Source: Lachnospiraceae bacterium (GTDB lineage Bacteria > Bacillota > Clostridia > Lachnospirales > Lachnospiraceae). Taken from it: a stretch of DNA of 39,075 nucleotides. Where the stretch lies: the NCBI GenBank assembly GCA_017457865.1, contig JAFTGN010000051.1, positions 1 to 39,075 of the forward strand, in the 5' to 3' direction. Made by a program: the position numbers and the translations under genes. The notes below the pieces were generated by a model. The model ran no database searches and had not been told where the DNA came from. It saw only the letters and a list, made by a program, of their open reading frames with translations. Numbering within the stretch: the first letter of the stretch is position 1; the number at the start of each line of letters is the position of its first letter. Positions 6,589 through 15,477 of this stretch are shown here, one piece after another.

Positions 6589-7746
6589 ATGAGCAAAATA
6601 CATGTGACAAATGCAATGTTACCAGACGCAATTCTGCTGCCTGGTACTTTTATCAACCAATATATGACCAGTGCCAGCGGAGAATTCGTGAAGATTTATA
6701 TTTATCTGTTTTACTCTGCCGGACAGGGACGTTTTCTGGACTTGTCTGCCATTGCAGACCATCTGCTGTGTACAGAAAGCGATATTCTCCGTGCGCTGAA
6801 ATACTGGGAGGCCCAGGGGATCCTGTCTCTCAACTGTGACGAAAAAGGACAGCTGGAGGAACTGGTCTTTGCAGATGTGACCGCTACTCCTCAGTCTGCC
6901 TCCTTAAATGTACGCAATCTTTCCAAAGAGGCTTCTGACCGCACCCATGCCTATACGGAAAAGATAACAGCCAGACAGGAAGCTTTCGTAGAACCCACAT
7001 CTGTCGACAAGTCTCCTTCTACAGAAACCCGTGTGACCAGACAGAAGGAAGTTCCCACAGCAGTTTCTGCCATTTCTCTGGAACACAATGCAGAGTTTCA
7101 GGAACTGTGCTTCCTGGCACAGACTTACATGAAGAAGACATTAACCTCCAGAGATACCCAGCGCCTTGGCTACTGGTATCAGCTGTACAATGGTTCTTAC
7201 AGTATCATCGAATATCTGTTAGAGTACTGTGTGGAAATCGGACATGCCAACTTCAACTACATGGAAAAGGTGTTGCTCAACTGGCATGAAAACGGCTATT
7301 CCACTGTGGCAGAAATCAAGGAGCATGGACAGGCACACAACATCATCACCTACAAGGTCATGGGAGCCTTTGGACTCCAAAACCGCAATCCCGGTGTGAA
7401 AGAAGCCGACTTCATCAAAAAGTGGTATCAAACCTACAGATTCCCCATCGACATGATCGAACTGGCATGCGAGAAAACACTGTCTGCCATCCAGAAGCCC
7501 AGTTTTGAGTACACCGACACCATTCTCACTGCCTGGCACAAAAAAGGACTGAAAACCCGCAAGGCAGTAGAAGAATCCGAGGCCGAACACAAGAAGAAAG
7601 AGGCCGAAACCAAACAGACCCAGTCTGCCCAGACAAAACAGACCCGGAAAAACACCACCGCCAACAACAAATTCCACAACTTCGACCAGCACGACACCGA
7701 CTACAATCAGCTGCTGTCCGACTACTATGGTGTGAAATTACAGTAA
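6589..7746 (+). CDS. DnaD-domain primosome protein
   Basis: About 385 aa. DnaD/DnaB-type proteins act with DnaA and the helicase loader to open origins and restart forks. N-terminal ~95 residues are winged-helix-like (GEFVKIYIYLFYSAGQG, LCTESDILRALKYWEAQGIL). After a low-complexity linker, two DnaD C-terminal-type helical modules follow: about 170-240 (TSRDTQRLGYWYQLYNGSYS, MEKVLLNWHENGYSTVAEIK) and about 270-335 (FIKKWYQTYRFPIDMIELAC, YTDTILTAWHKKGLKT). A Lys/Glu/Gln-rich tail follows. The start is uncertain among ATGs at 6577, 6583 and 6589; I prefer 6589, preceded by GGGGA. The helicase-loader-like gene follows after a family A repeat that starts three bases past the stop. Confidence 0.9.
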   Translation: MSKIHVTNAMLPDAILLPGTFINQYMTSASGEFVKIYIYLFYSAGQGRFLDLSAIADHLLCTESDILRALKYWEAQGILSLNCDEKGQLEELVFADVTATPQSASLNVRNLSKEASDRTHAYTEKITARQEAFVEPTSVDKSPSTETRVTRQKEVPTAVSAISLEHNAEFQELCFLAQTYMKKTLTSRDTQRLGYWYQLYNGSYSIIEYLLEYCVEIGHANFNYMEKVLLNWHENGYSTVAEIKEHGQAHNIITYKVMGAFGLQNRNPGVKEADFIKKWYQTYRFPIDMIELACEKTLSAIQKPSFEYTDTILTAWHKKGLKTRKAVEESEAEHKKKEAETKQTQSAQTKQTRKNTTANNKFHNFDQHDTDYNQLLSDYYGVKLQ

Positions 7747-7748
7747 TT

Positions 7749-8083
7749 GGCAGTTATTTGCAAAACTATTTTATAGAGACAAAGAACAGCCTGTACATCA
7801 GAAATTTATATTTATAGGGCTGGAATTAACGTCTGTTTACGTACTGGCAAGGAAGGCAAATATGTCTTAAGAAGGCTCTTGTAGAAGCCGGCACTTTGTT
7901 TTTTGAGTAATATATCATATTACGATAAAAAACATTAGTGCCGCTGCATTCTACACGAAGCGAGAGCGTGCCTTCGAAAGACATATTGCGTACGAAGACA
8001 GTACGTATAGATACCTACCTGCCCTACAAATATAAATTTCGATGAAAGGCGTTCGGTGTCATAAAGTTTTGCAAATATCTGCC
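7749..8083. repeat. Family A intergenic element, long copy (A2)
   Basis: 335 bases between the DnaD-like stop and the next ribosome binding site. Terminal inverted repeats GGCAGTTATTTGCAAAACT and AGTTTTGCAAATATCTGCC differ in sequence from A1 but pair with each other. Outer stem 7801-7820 pairs with 8021-8040; the inner stem GGCACT/AGTGCC (7890-7895/7937-7942) corresponds to GGTACT/AGTACC in A1, a compensatory change. Extra internal stems (for example CGTACTG/CAGTACG) explain the greater length. TTACAG occurs on both sides (7738-7743, 8085-8090). Confidence 0.75.
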
Positions 8084-8107
8084 TTTACAGCAGAAAGGAG
8101 CCCATCT

Positions 8108-9091
8108 ATGCCTTTGACCAATGCACAATATGACACGCTGATGCGAACATACCATGAACGGCAGCAGTTTCATATGCAGGAGCTTGCCCGCAGGCAGGAG
8201 GAGATCGCCGCACGGATTCCCCGGATTGACGAACTGGACAGGCAGGTGCATGAAATTGCCGCTGCCCATGCCCGCAGGCGCATCGAAGGGGATCTGACTG
8301 CTTCTGCCAGTCTCCACAAACAGCTGGCAAAGCTGAAAGTAGAGCGGGAAACCCTTCTGGCATCTGCCGGTTATCCGGTGGATTATCTGGAACGGCAATA
8401 CGACTGCCCCGACTGTAAAGACACAGGCTACATCGGCAATGAGAAGTGCCACTGCTTTCACCAGGCAGCGGTGAATCTGCTGTACAGCCAGTCCAATCTC
8501 CAAAGCCGCCTGCTGACAGAAAACTTTGATGCACTGGATGTTTCTCTGTATTCTCAGGAAATCCACCCTTCCTTAAACAGGAGCATCCGGGATTACATGG
8601 AAGAAGTGGTTGCCTACTGCCGCAAGTATGCGGAAACGTTTGGCACGCACCATGAAAACATCCTGTTTACCGGCATGACCGGTGTAGGCAAGACGTTTCT
8701 TTCCAACTGCATTGCCAAAGCAGTCTTAGACCAGTGTCATTCTGTGGTCTATCTGACTTCCATTCAGTTGTTTGAGATTTTCTCCCGCAGTACCTTTGCA
8801 CAGGATGGTGTAGACACCGACATAGACCGCTATATTTTAGAAAGCGAACTGCTGATCATTGATGACCTGGGAACAGAACTGTACAACAGTTTTACCACCA
8901 GCAAATTATTTTACTGCATCAATGAACGGCTTTCTGCCGGTAAAAATACGATTATTTCCACCAATGTGAACCCAGCTGAACTGCGGGACATCTATTCGGA
9001 GCGCATTGCCTCCAGACTGCTTGGATACTATCATCTGATTCCACTATTTGGAGAAGACATCCGGATTCAGAAAAAGTTCCATCGACCTTGA
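8108..9091 (+). CDS. DnaC/DnaI-like ATP-binding helicase loader
   Basis: 327 aa, AAA+ ATPase of the DnaC/DnaI family, expected to load the replicative helicase in the cytoplasm. A Cys cluster CPDCKDTGYIGNEKCHC lies at residues about 101-117, as in DnaI zinc-binding N-terminal domains. Walker A GMTGVGKTF is at about 192-200 and Walker B LLIIDDLG at about 252-259, followed by sensor-1 IISTNVN. The N-terminal ~90 residues are charged and probably coiled (ARRQEEIAARIPRIDELDRQ). Start ATG 8108 has AAAGGAG 7 bases upstream. It follows the DnaD-like gene, the usual functional partner. Confidence 0.93.
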   Translation: MPLTNAQYDTLMRTYHERQQFHMQELARRQEEIAARIPRIDELDRQVHEIAAAHARRRIEGDLTASASLHKQLAKLKVERETLLASAGYPVDYLERQYDCPDCKDTGYIGNEKCHCFHQAAVNLLYSQSNLQSRLLTENFDALDVSLYSQEIHPSLNRSIRDYMEEVVAYCRKYAETFGTHHENILFTGMTGVGKTFLSNCIAKAVLDQCHSVVYLTSIQLFEIFSRSTFAQDGVDTDIDRYILESELLIIDDLGTELYNSFTTSKLFYCINERLSAGKNTIISTNVNPAELRDIYSERIASRLLGYYHLIPLFGEDIRIQKKFHRP

Positions 9092-9203
9092 CTTGCGAGG
9101 GAAATTGCATTACACTTTTACTGATTGATACAGAAAACCGGAGCATATGATGGCATGCCCCTTTGTGGGATACGATATAGTATGTTCCGAGATGAGGTTT
9201 TTT

Positions 9204-10376
9204 ATGAGATACGATGAAACAATATTACAAACCATTCCTGTTGGCCCTCTCGGACTGGTTCCACTGCGCAGCAGTTCCGAGTTTGGAAGATTAGTAGATG
9301 CCCAGCTAAAAGCATGGAGAAATGACCGTCTGGCAGAAACCCCTGAGGTAGAAAAACTTCCGGGTTATATGCTGGATTCTTATATTGTGGATGCAGGCAC
9401 CCCCCGATTTGGTTCCGGTGAGGCAAAGGGCGTGATCAACGAATCTATCCGTGGCAAGGATTTGTATTTTCTTGTGGATATCTGCAATTACAGCATCACC
9501 TACTCTCTCAGTGGTCATGTGAATCACATGAGCCCTGACGACCATTTTCAGGATCTAAAGCGTCTCATTGCCGCTAGCAGCGGGCATGCCAGACGAATCA
9601 ATGTAATCATGCCATTTTTATATGAAAGCCGTCAGCACAAGCGTACCTGTAGGGAATCCTTAGACTGTGCCATGGCATTACAGGAACTGGTGCGCATGGG
9701 CGTTTCCAATATCATCACCTTTGATGCCCACGACCCACGTGTCCAGAATTCCATCCCAAGAACCGACTTTGAAACAGTTCCCTGTACTTACCAGTTCATC
9801 AAAGCACTGCTCCATGCAGTACCGGATTTGGTCATCGACAAGTCTCAAATCATGGTCATCAGCCCGGATGAAGGGGGAATGGGACGTGCAGTGAAGCTTG
9901 CCAATTATCTGGGGGTGGATATGGGTATGTTTTATAAACGCCGGGATTATACCCGCATTGTCAACGGCAAAAACCCCATCATTGAGCATCAGTTTTTGGG
10001 AACGGATGTGGCAGGAAAAGATGTGTTGATCATTGATGACATGATTTCTTCCGGTGACAGTATGATTGACGTGGCAAAAGAATTAAAGAGCCGCAAAGCA
10101 AGAAGGGTATTTGCCTTCTCCACCTTTGGTCTGTTTACCAATGGTCTTGCCAAGTTTGACTCTGCTTATCATCAGGGTATCATCGACAAAGTATTCACCA
10201 CCAATCTGGTCTACCAGACACCGGAACTGCTGTCCAGACCATACTATGTGAATGTGGATTTGAGCAAATATGTGGCTTTAATCATTGATTCTCTGAATCA
10301 TAACATTTCACTCCACCAGTTGTTGTCCCCTACAGACCGGATCAACCGGCTGTTGACAGCACACGAACAGACCTAA
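9204..10376 (+). CDS. prs: Ribose-phosphate pyrophosphokinase (PRPP synthetase), long form
   Basis: 390 aa, longer than the classical ~315-aa enzyme, as in many Clostridia. It makes PRPP from ribose-5-phosphate and ATP for purine, pyrimidine, NAD, His and Trp synthesis. Seen: FLYESRQHKRTCRESLDC in the position of the catalytic FPYARQDRK-type loop, the metal/ATP segment NIITFDAHDPRVQNS, and the PRPP-binding loop VLIIDDMISSGDSMIDVAKE. The start is ATG 9204, with GATGAGG 8 bases upstream; a longer in-frame start at 9147 has no comparable site. It is the last gene of the plus-strand run and is closed by a strong bidirectional terminator. Confidence 0.93.
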   Translation: MRYDETILQTIPVGPLGLVPLRSSSEFGRLVDAQLKAWRNDRLAETPEVEKLPGYMLDSYIVDAGTPRFGSGEAKGVINESIRGKDLYFLVDICNYSITYSLSGHVNHMSPDDHFQDLKRLIAASSGHARRINVIMPFLYESRQHKRTCRESLDCAMALQELVRMGVSNIITFDAHDPRVQNSIPRTDFETVPCTYQFIKALLHAVPDLVIDKSQIMVISPDEGGMGRAVKLANYLGVDMGMFYKRRDYTRIVNGKNPIIEHQFLGTDVAGKDVLIIDDMISSGDSMIDVAKELKSRKARRVFAFSTFGLFTNGLAKFDSAYHQGIIDKVFTTNLVYQTPELLSRPYYVNVDLSKYVALIIDSLNHNISLHQLLSPTDRINRLLTAHEQT

Positions 10377-10377
10377 C

Positions 10378-10415
10378 AAAAAAGACGATTCTTCATGAAA
10401 AGAATCGTCTTTTTT
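10378..10415. terminator. Bidirectional rho-independent terminator
   Basis: AAAAAAGACGATTCTT pairs with AAGAATCGTCTTTTTT across a short CATGAA loop. It serves prs on the plus strand and the converging 922-aa gene on the minus strand. Confidence 0.92.
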
Positions 10416-10421
10416 ACTTTA

Positions 10422-13190
10422 TTATGACTGGCTGTCAGAAAGATAGGTCATAAATCTGCTGCCATGCTCTGCAAAGAATGCCTCTGCATCTTCCATTGTC
10501 ATCATATATTTATCCTGCATTCCATCATATAATACCACATGGCTGGTATCATATCCTATGAGCAGCACTGCCGTATGTTCTCCTGTCACTGCCAATACCG
10601 GTGAACCAGTATTAAGGTAGTAAAGCAGCCAGGATACCTGACTTCCCTGCAGGTCACAGAATTTGCTGTTCAATTGGTTTTCCAGAACCGCCTCCGGTGT
10701 CTTACCAGCCTGCAGCTGTGCTTCTACTTTGTATCGACGCACCTGATCCTGCTCCAGCAGGATTTTCATGCAAGTGGCAAGGGTATCTTCTTCTGTTTCC
10801 GCTTTCAGTTCCTCAATGGGCAATGTCACATACAAATCACGCAACTCCTTGTTCCAGCATTGTCTCATGTCTGCGTCTCGGACCACACCTGCCATATCCA
10901 CGACTGCTCCAATGGCTTCCGATGCGGTATCACAGACTGCCAACAGCCTGCCTTCTCCAAATGCATAATACAATCCGGTTTCCGTCTGCTTCCATGTAAT
11001 ATTGGGAGTTTTCAGATTTTCCAGTACCAAAAGGGGTAATGCATCTGATACACTGTACCGACTCAATCCCAGTGAGGTAGTCCCTTCGATGACCGCCTCT
11101 GTCAGTTTCTGTCCAGTCACCCGTTTGGCAATGTTTGCATAGACTCCAGTGGTGACTTTTTGACTGGATAGCAGCTTTTCCCTGCCAGTCTCCCGATACA
11201 CTCCATCTACCTCTTGTCCCATGGTCATGGCAATATAATTGTCATAGGTATCAATCTGGAGAATTTTCCGCTCGTCATCGGTGTACTCCCGTACCAACTC
11301 TCCTTCTGGACTGATGATGCAAACCCGATCACATGGATCCACCACGCTGCCATCTGCCGTCTTGCCTGTCTCTCCTGATTCATTGACCCCATAAACCAAA
11401 TCTGACTCAATAAATCCAGCCAGCACCACAGTTCCTTCTTTTGGGAAGATATCTCTGATTTCTCCAGTGTCCATGTTCAGCTCACAGATCACTTCCGACT
11501 GTTCCTGACCGTTACCGGTTTCCCATGCCATCCGGTTCCCGGCAGGATTCACACAATAATGCCCCTTTCTCAGTTCATCCTGCACCACCTCTGACTTCCC
11601 GTCTGTCAGGGAAATCCGATATAGCACAGAACCAAGCAGCAAATAACATTGGTCTGCTTCATTGATATATGCCACATCACCAAAATGAGCTTCCAGAGTT
11701 TTTCCAAACTCCTCTACCGGCAAATAAAACAACAATTCCAATACCATTTTGTTGTTTGCTATAGTATGGGTTCCTTCTGTCTCTGTTTCTTCTGTATTAT
11801 TTGTCTCTTCTGCATCTTCTGTTTCTCCCAGACTTTCTGTCTCTTCTGCGTCTTCTGTCTCTCCCAGACTTTCTGTCTCTTCTATGTCTTCCAGGCTTTC
11901 TGTCTCTTTTATTTCTTCCCCAGTCTCCTCTGTATGATACCGATAACACTGAATCTGGCAATCCCCTTCATATACACCGGCTGCCACATAGCCATACACC
12001 AGAAAATCCAGCGTTCCATCCTCTGTTGCCCGTATGATCTGCACTGCATAAGAGTCCTGCAGTCCATCCTGCCAGCCAAATACCTTTTGCAGATGCTTTT
12101 CCTTTGTATCCAGCAGCCACACCTGACCACCCTTTACAAATGCCAGATAGGTACCATTTTCACTTGCGGTCACATCGCTGTAATCTGCCCCCACACCCAA
12201 ATAAATTCCATTTTCATGGAGATCGGCAGGTGCTGCCGTAAACTGTTCCGTCATATCTCTTTCATAGTCCAGAATGTAAATGTGTCCGTCTCTCACTCTG
12301 AGACAGAAGAATTCATGGACGTCAAACAAAGAACCTGTGTCGTCATCTGATTCTGACCGAATCTGATACTGGAAGGACAGGGAAATCTGGGTACTGCTCA
12401 GTTCCTGTATTCTGGTCTGCACCTCTCCCTGTATCTCAGGTGCCAGCGTCCCCCAGGTCAGCGCAGAAAATTTATTGTACAAATCTACATGAGACAAATC
12501 CTGATTGTCTCTGGACTGCCCTGTGAGAATATACGGCACCAGCACGGCCTCTGCCTGCTTTTTGTCAAATGTGGCATCGGAAAATATCCGGGCAAAGTCC
12601 ATCAGCTGCACGATGTTTTCCTGCGGGCCACAATACAGTCTTGTATGGTAATACAATTCACCATATTCCTTTGTTTTCAAACCAATTTCCAACTGATACT
12701 CCTGTTTTTCTTCCAGTAGATTGGAAAAGGTCATCTCTACATGCAGTTCGCCTGTCTCTTCATCCGTCTCCCATTTTTTTACCTTACCTTCTTCCATCAA
12801 TTTGCCATTGCCTGTGGCACGTACCCGGTAAGAAATACCGTTCACCTCTGCCTCATTCGGTGCAATTTGGAAAGAAAAGGTTCGTTCCACTGAAACCGGT
12901 GCGATGCTGTCCCAAAGAGATACAGTGCCCAGACGTTCTCTTGTTCCATACAAAGTATTGATGGGTTGTTTCTCCCACACAATCTGTACGATCGGCAATG
13001 TACCTGCTTCTGTCATTTCGGCATACACCGTCTCTGTCTCTGTATTCTCTCTGGGTCTTAAAAAATGCATTGCCGCCAGAGCAGCCAGAATGGTAGCCAC
13101 AAATACCACTGCCACAATTCCGGTCTGCACAGGCGACCACTTTTTCTTCTTATTTGAATTGGTTGTAAATTTATACACTCTTTCTGCCAA
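10422..13190 (-). CDS. Membrane-anchored beta-propeller-like protein with C39-like C-terminal domain
   Basis: 922 aa starting at TTG 13190, chosen because AGAGGAGAG lies just upstream; the in-frame ATG further up has no ribosome binding site. One transmembrane segment near residue 25-43 (GIVAVVFVATILAALAAMHF), so most of the protein is probably outside. The middle has repeated strand patterns (YLAFVKGGQVWLLDTKEKHL, MAWETGNGQEQSEVICELN) typical of propeller blades. An acidic low-complexity stretch around residues 450-510 contains 12-residue tandem units of type TESLGETEDAEE. The last ~120 residues resemble a C39_2 peptidase-like fold: a candidate Cys (TLATCMKILLEQDQ), then GSPVLAVTGEHTAVLLIGYD and VVLYDGM carrying the His and Asp. 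It pairs with the Gly-rich gene upstream. Function unknown; a surface or spore-related scaffold or peptidase is possible. Confidence 0.75.
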   Translation of the reverse strand: MAERVYKFTTNSNKKKKWSPVQTGIVAVVFVATILAALAAMHFLRPRENTETETVYAEMTEAGTLPIVQIVWEKQPINTLYGTRERLGTVSLWDSIAPVSVERTFSFQIAPNEAEVNGISYRVRATGNGKLMEEGKVKKWETDEETGELHVEMTFSNLLEEKQEYQLEIGLKTKEYGELYYHTRLYCGPQENIVQLMDFARIFSDATFDKKQAEAVLVPYILTGQSRDNQDLSHVDLYNKFSALTWGTLAPEIQGEVQTRIQELSSTQISLSFQYQIRSESDDDTGSLFDVHEFFCLRVRDGHIYILDYERDMTEQFTAAPADLHENGIYLGVGADYSDVTASENGTYLAFVKGGQVWLLDTKEKHLQKVFGWQDGLQDSYAVQIIRATEDGTLDFLVYGYVAAGVYEGDCQIQCYRYHTEETGEEIKETESLEDIEETESLGETEDAEETESLGETEDAEETNNTEETETEGTHTIANNKMVLELLFYLPVEEFGKTLEAHFGDVAYINEADQCYLLLGSVLYRISLTDGKSEVVQDELRKGHYCVNPAGNRMAWETGNGQEQSEVICELNMDTGEIRDIFPKEGTVVLAGFIESDLVYGVNESGETGKTADGSVVDPCDRVCIISPEGELVREYTDDERKILQIDTYDNYIAMTMGQEVDGVYRETGREKLLSSQKVTTGVYANIAKRVTGQKLTEAVIEGTTSLGLSRYSVSDALPLLVLENLKTPNITWKQTETGLYYAFGEGRLLAVCDTASEAIGAVVDMAGVVRDADMRQCWNKELRDLYVTLPIEELKAETEEDTLATCMKILLEQDQVRRYKVEAQLQAGKTPEAVLENQLNSKFCDLQGSQVSWLLYYLNTGSPVLAVTGEHTAVLLIGYDTSHVVLYDGMQDKYMMTMEDAEAFFAEHGSRFMTYLSDSQS
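11800..11935 (-). repeat. Acidic coding tandem repeats
   Basis: Short in-frame repeats inside the 922-aa gene encode Glu/Thr/Ser-rich units (TESLGETEDAEE twice, TESLEDIEE once). Such runs can change length by slippage without breaking the frame. Confidence 0.6.
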
Positions 13191-13307
13191 AGTTCTCTCC
13201 TCTTTTTCAAATCCTGTTTTCTCTATTGTAGCCCGAATCCCCATAAACCACAACCGGAATTTTGCCGGGAACATGATTTTTCTGACGGCATCTGCTCAAA
13301 TACCGGA

Positions 13308-14075
13308 TCAAACATAACGGTTGCGACAGTTCCTTCTGTTGCACCTGCGTCTGTAAATCTCCTGAAACAGCAAAACCGGAATGATATCCTGAATCCAGCT
13401 GTGATCCGGCCTTGGCTGTGGGAATGGACGGGGTGGATGGGGTCTTGGCGGCGGGAATGGACGAGGTGGACGGGAACCGCCACCCGGTCTTCCTCCACCT
13501 CCCGGCCAGCTTCCGCCTCCCGGCCAGCCTCCACCGCCCGGTCTTCCTCCGCCTCCCGGCCAGCCTCCGCCTCCTGGTCTTCCTCCTCCGCATCCTGGGC
13601 AGCTTACAGTACGAAGGGATGTCTCATTCTGCCCCATTGATAAATTACTGATTTCCTCTTCTTCCAAAGTGTATAAATCCGTTGTCAACAAAGAATCTCC
13701 TTCCGGAGAAGAAAGGTCCTGCATAATCCGGCTGCCGATGGCACGGCACAGCTGTTCCATTGCCCAGGCATCCGGCTGCTCATCATAAATCATACTGCCA
13801 TCATAATCCAATGCTTCACAGGCATCTTCTATATATCTCTCCAATATCTGTATCTTCTCTGGATAACGCTTCTTCCATTCTTCCAGTTCTCTTGCATACG
13901 GCTCTTCCTCATTTTCCCAGATACGGTCATTCTGCCCAGAAGACAATTCACTGACCCAGGCACCTCTTGTACTGCCCGGATAGAGTGCAGACATCATCCG
14001 ATCCATGGGAAGAGGATTGCCGTCTGCATCCAGATACCAGGGACTGAACTCAGACTGATCCTTACTCTGTTCCAT
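13308..14075 (-). CDS. Gly/Pro-rich protein of unknown function
   Basis: 255 aa from ATG 14075, which has GGAGG 6 bases upstream. Residues 1-160 are acidic and helical (YLDADGNPLPMDRMMSALYP; IQILERYIEDACEALDYDGS), then CPGCGGG opens a repetitive tract alternating GGGRPGGGGWP units and a PPRPFPPPRPHPP segment, and the C-terminus WIQDIIPVLLFQEIYRRRCN is hydrophobic then basic. I do not recognise the family; composition suggests a coat or envelope protein that self-assembles. The next gene on the same strand, 117 bases on, is the membrane propeller/C39-like protein, so the two probably act together. Repeats make length variation likely. Confidence 0.65.
   Translation of the reverse strand: MEQSKDQSEFSPWYLDADGNPLPMDRMMSALYPGSTRGAWVSELSSGQNDRIWENEEEPYARELEEWKKRYPEKIQILERYIEDACEALDYDGSMIYDEQPDAWAMEQLCRAIGSRIMQDLSSPEGDSLLTTDLYTLEEEEISNLSMGQNETSLRTVSCPGCGGGRPGGGGWPGGGGRPGGGGWPGGGSWPGGGGRPGGGSRPPRPFPPPRPHPPRPFPQPRPDHSWIQDIIPVLLFQEIYRRRCNRRNCRNRYV
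13435..13600 (-). repeat. Gly/Pro/Trp-rich coding repeat
   Basis: Imperfect units of about 15-30 bases encoding GGGRP / GGGWP within the preceding gene, followed by PRP-rich units. The opposite strand is also open here, which produces spurious long frames. Confidence 0.65.
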
Positions 14076-14323
14076 ACAAATCCTCCATTCCTGTGCATAT
14101 GCATCCCCGACCGATCCCTGTCCATCTGCTGCAAATGCCCGGACAATCGGACGGTTCCTACAATTTATCATATGAAAATAGTGCTGAACTGTTCTTGTAT
14201 CATTGCATTTTGGAGGATGATATGTTATAGTTTTGGTAAATCTACAACGATTCCGTACCCTGCCAGAGAGAAATACGGAATCTTACAGTCAAACATTTGC
14301 CTTTTTCTGAAAGGAGGTCTTGT
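14076..14323. other. Divergent intergenic region
   Basis: Holds the 5' regions of the Gly-rich gene (minus) and the DUF402 gene (plus). I see no confident promoter hexamers. A GGAGG...ATG at about 14213 opens only a two-codon frame. Confidence 0.35.
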
Positions 14324-14833
14324 ATGAATCAACCTACCCTGTACCGCAACCGTCTGATTCCCATGGAATCCATTCGTCTTGATGATGATGTCATCCTTTC
14401 CTGTACAGAAGAAGAAATCATCACTAGCTGGACTACCCTGCATCCCCGTTCAAACCTTGCTTACGGATACTCTCTGTATCTTCCAAAGCTTGGATTCAAG
14501 ATCAGTCGTTTCTACAATCATAAAAATCAATTTAAATACTGGTATTGCGACATTATCGAAAGCACATTTGAGGAAAAACAAAATGCATGGTACTTTACCG
14601 ACCTGCTGGTAGATGTGATCGTGAAACCCGATGGATTTGTAAAGGTATTGGATTTAGATGAATTAAACACAGCACTGGACGAGCAGCTCATTACACTGCC
14701 TCAGTTGCAAAAAGCCATTGCCCAGTTACATAATCTGCTACAAGTCATTTACAAAGGAGAATTCTCTGCCCTGACTGCAAACTTTATGGAAATGGTAGAC
14801 AAACTGGAAAAAGAGAGACGGGTCAACCTGTAA
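14324..14833 (+). CDS. DUF402-family protein
   Basis: 169 aa from ATG 14324, preceded by AAAGGAGG at good spacing. The pattern is that of DUF402: RLIPMESIRLDD, IITSWTTLHPRSNLAYGYSL, KISRFYN...KYWYCDI (residues about 62-86), then DLLVDVIVKPDGFVKVLDLD (about 99-118) ending in a helical tail. In Bacillus subtilis and Staphylococcus, DUF402 members are nucleoside tri/diphosphatases; the same reaction here is inferred from family only. It is the only plus-strand gene in this section and is closed by a terminator overlapping its stop codon. Confidence 0.85.
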   Translation: MNQPTLYRNRLIPMESIRLDDDVILSCTEEEIITSWTTLHPRSNLAYGYSLYLPKLGFKISRFYNHKNQFKYWYCDIIESTFEEKQNAWYFTDLLVDVIVKPDGFVKVLDLDELNTALDEQLITLPQLQKAIAQLHNLLQVIYKGEFSALTANFMEMVDKLEKERRVNL

Positions 14834-14846
14834 CCGCTCTCTTTTT
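14808..14846 (+). terminator. Terminator embedded in the 3' end of the DUF402 gene
   Basis: AAAAAGAGAGACGG (14808-14821) pairs with CCGCTCTCTTTTT (14834-14846) with one bulged base. The stop codon TAA 14831-14833 lies in the loop side, so coding sequence and terminator overlap. Confidence 0.8.
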
Positions 14847-14932
14847 CAGTCTGTTTTCTGATACTAAATATCTATTCCAAAAATGAGTCTGGTTTTCTCT
14901 GTCACGATAGACAAGCACGCAATGAACACCAC

Positions 14933-15469
14933 TTACACACGAATGCTGATCTCTCTGCCGGAACTCTGATACCGTTCTAATATCACTCCGGCGGTGGTCA
15001 GCATCCGTTTGGATGCCCGGACACCCGATGTCTGGGCATATTTATCATCTGCGTAAATAATGGTACGAATGCCTGCCTGAATGATCGCCTTGGCACATTC
15101 ATTACATGGAAACAAGGTCACATACAATTTGCACCCTTCCAGACTGCCGCCTCGGTAATTTAAGATCGCATTCAGCTCACTGTGAGTGGTGTAAAAATAC
15201 TTGTTATCATAAGGATCTTCGCTCTCCCTGTTCCATGGAAATTCATCATCGGAACAGCCCACAGGCAGACCATTGTACCCAATGGAGAGAATCTTATTCT
15301 GAGGGCTGACAATACAGGCTCCTACCTGTGTATTAGGATCTTTGGAACGCATGGCAGCCAGTTTTGCCACTCCCATAAAATACTCATCCCATGAAATATA
15401 ATCCTGTCTCTTACAAGACTGTACTTGTGACGGTGCCACTGCTTTTTTTACTTCTGCCTGTTCTGCCAT
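14933..15469 (-). CDS. dCMP/deoxycytidylate deaminase (ComEB-like)
   Basis: 178 aa. Zinc-dependent deaminase of dCMP to dUMP, feeding dTTP synthesis; ComEB is the Bacillus relative. Seen: MGVAKLAAMRSKDPNTQVGA, the zinc/catalytic THSELNAIL (His and Glu, residues about 94-102), and PCNECAKAIIQAGI (two zinc Cys, about 120-133). The start is ATG 15469 with AAGGAGG 4 bases upstream; that site overlaps the rpiB stop codon, so the two genes are translationally linked. The first ~25 residues are a variable extension. Confidence 0.92.
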   Translation of the reverse strand: MAEQAEVKKAVAPSQVQSCKRQDYISWDEYFMGVAKLAAMRSKDPNTQVGACIVSPQNKILSIGYNGLPVGCSDDEFPWNRESEDPYDNKYFYTTHSELNAILNYRGGSLEGCKLYVTLFPCNECAKAIIQAGIRTIIYADDKYAQTSGVRASKRMLTTAGVILERYQSSGREISIRV

Positions 15470-15477
15470 ATGCCTCC

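Noticed and set aside
11649-12350. Long plus-strand open frame (233 codons) opposite the propeller gene
   Set aside because: Cys/Phe/Ser-rich shadow created by the acidic repeats of the real minus-strand gene; no ribosome binding site.
13401-13651. Plus-strand frames rich in Ser/Arg or Leu/Val over the Gly repeats
   Set aside because: Shadows of the GGGRP-encoding repeats on the other strand.
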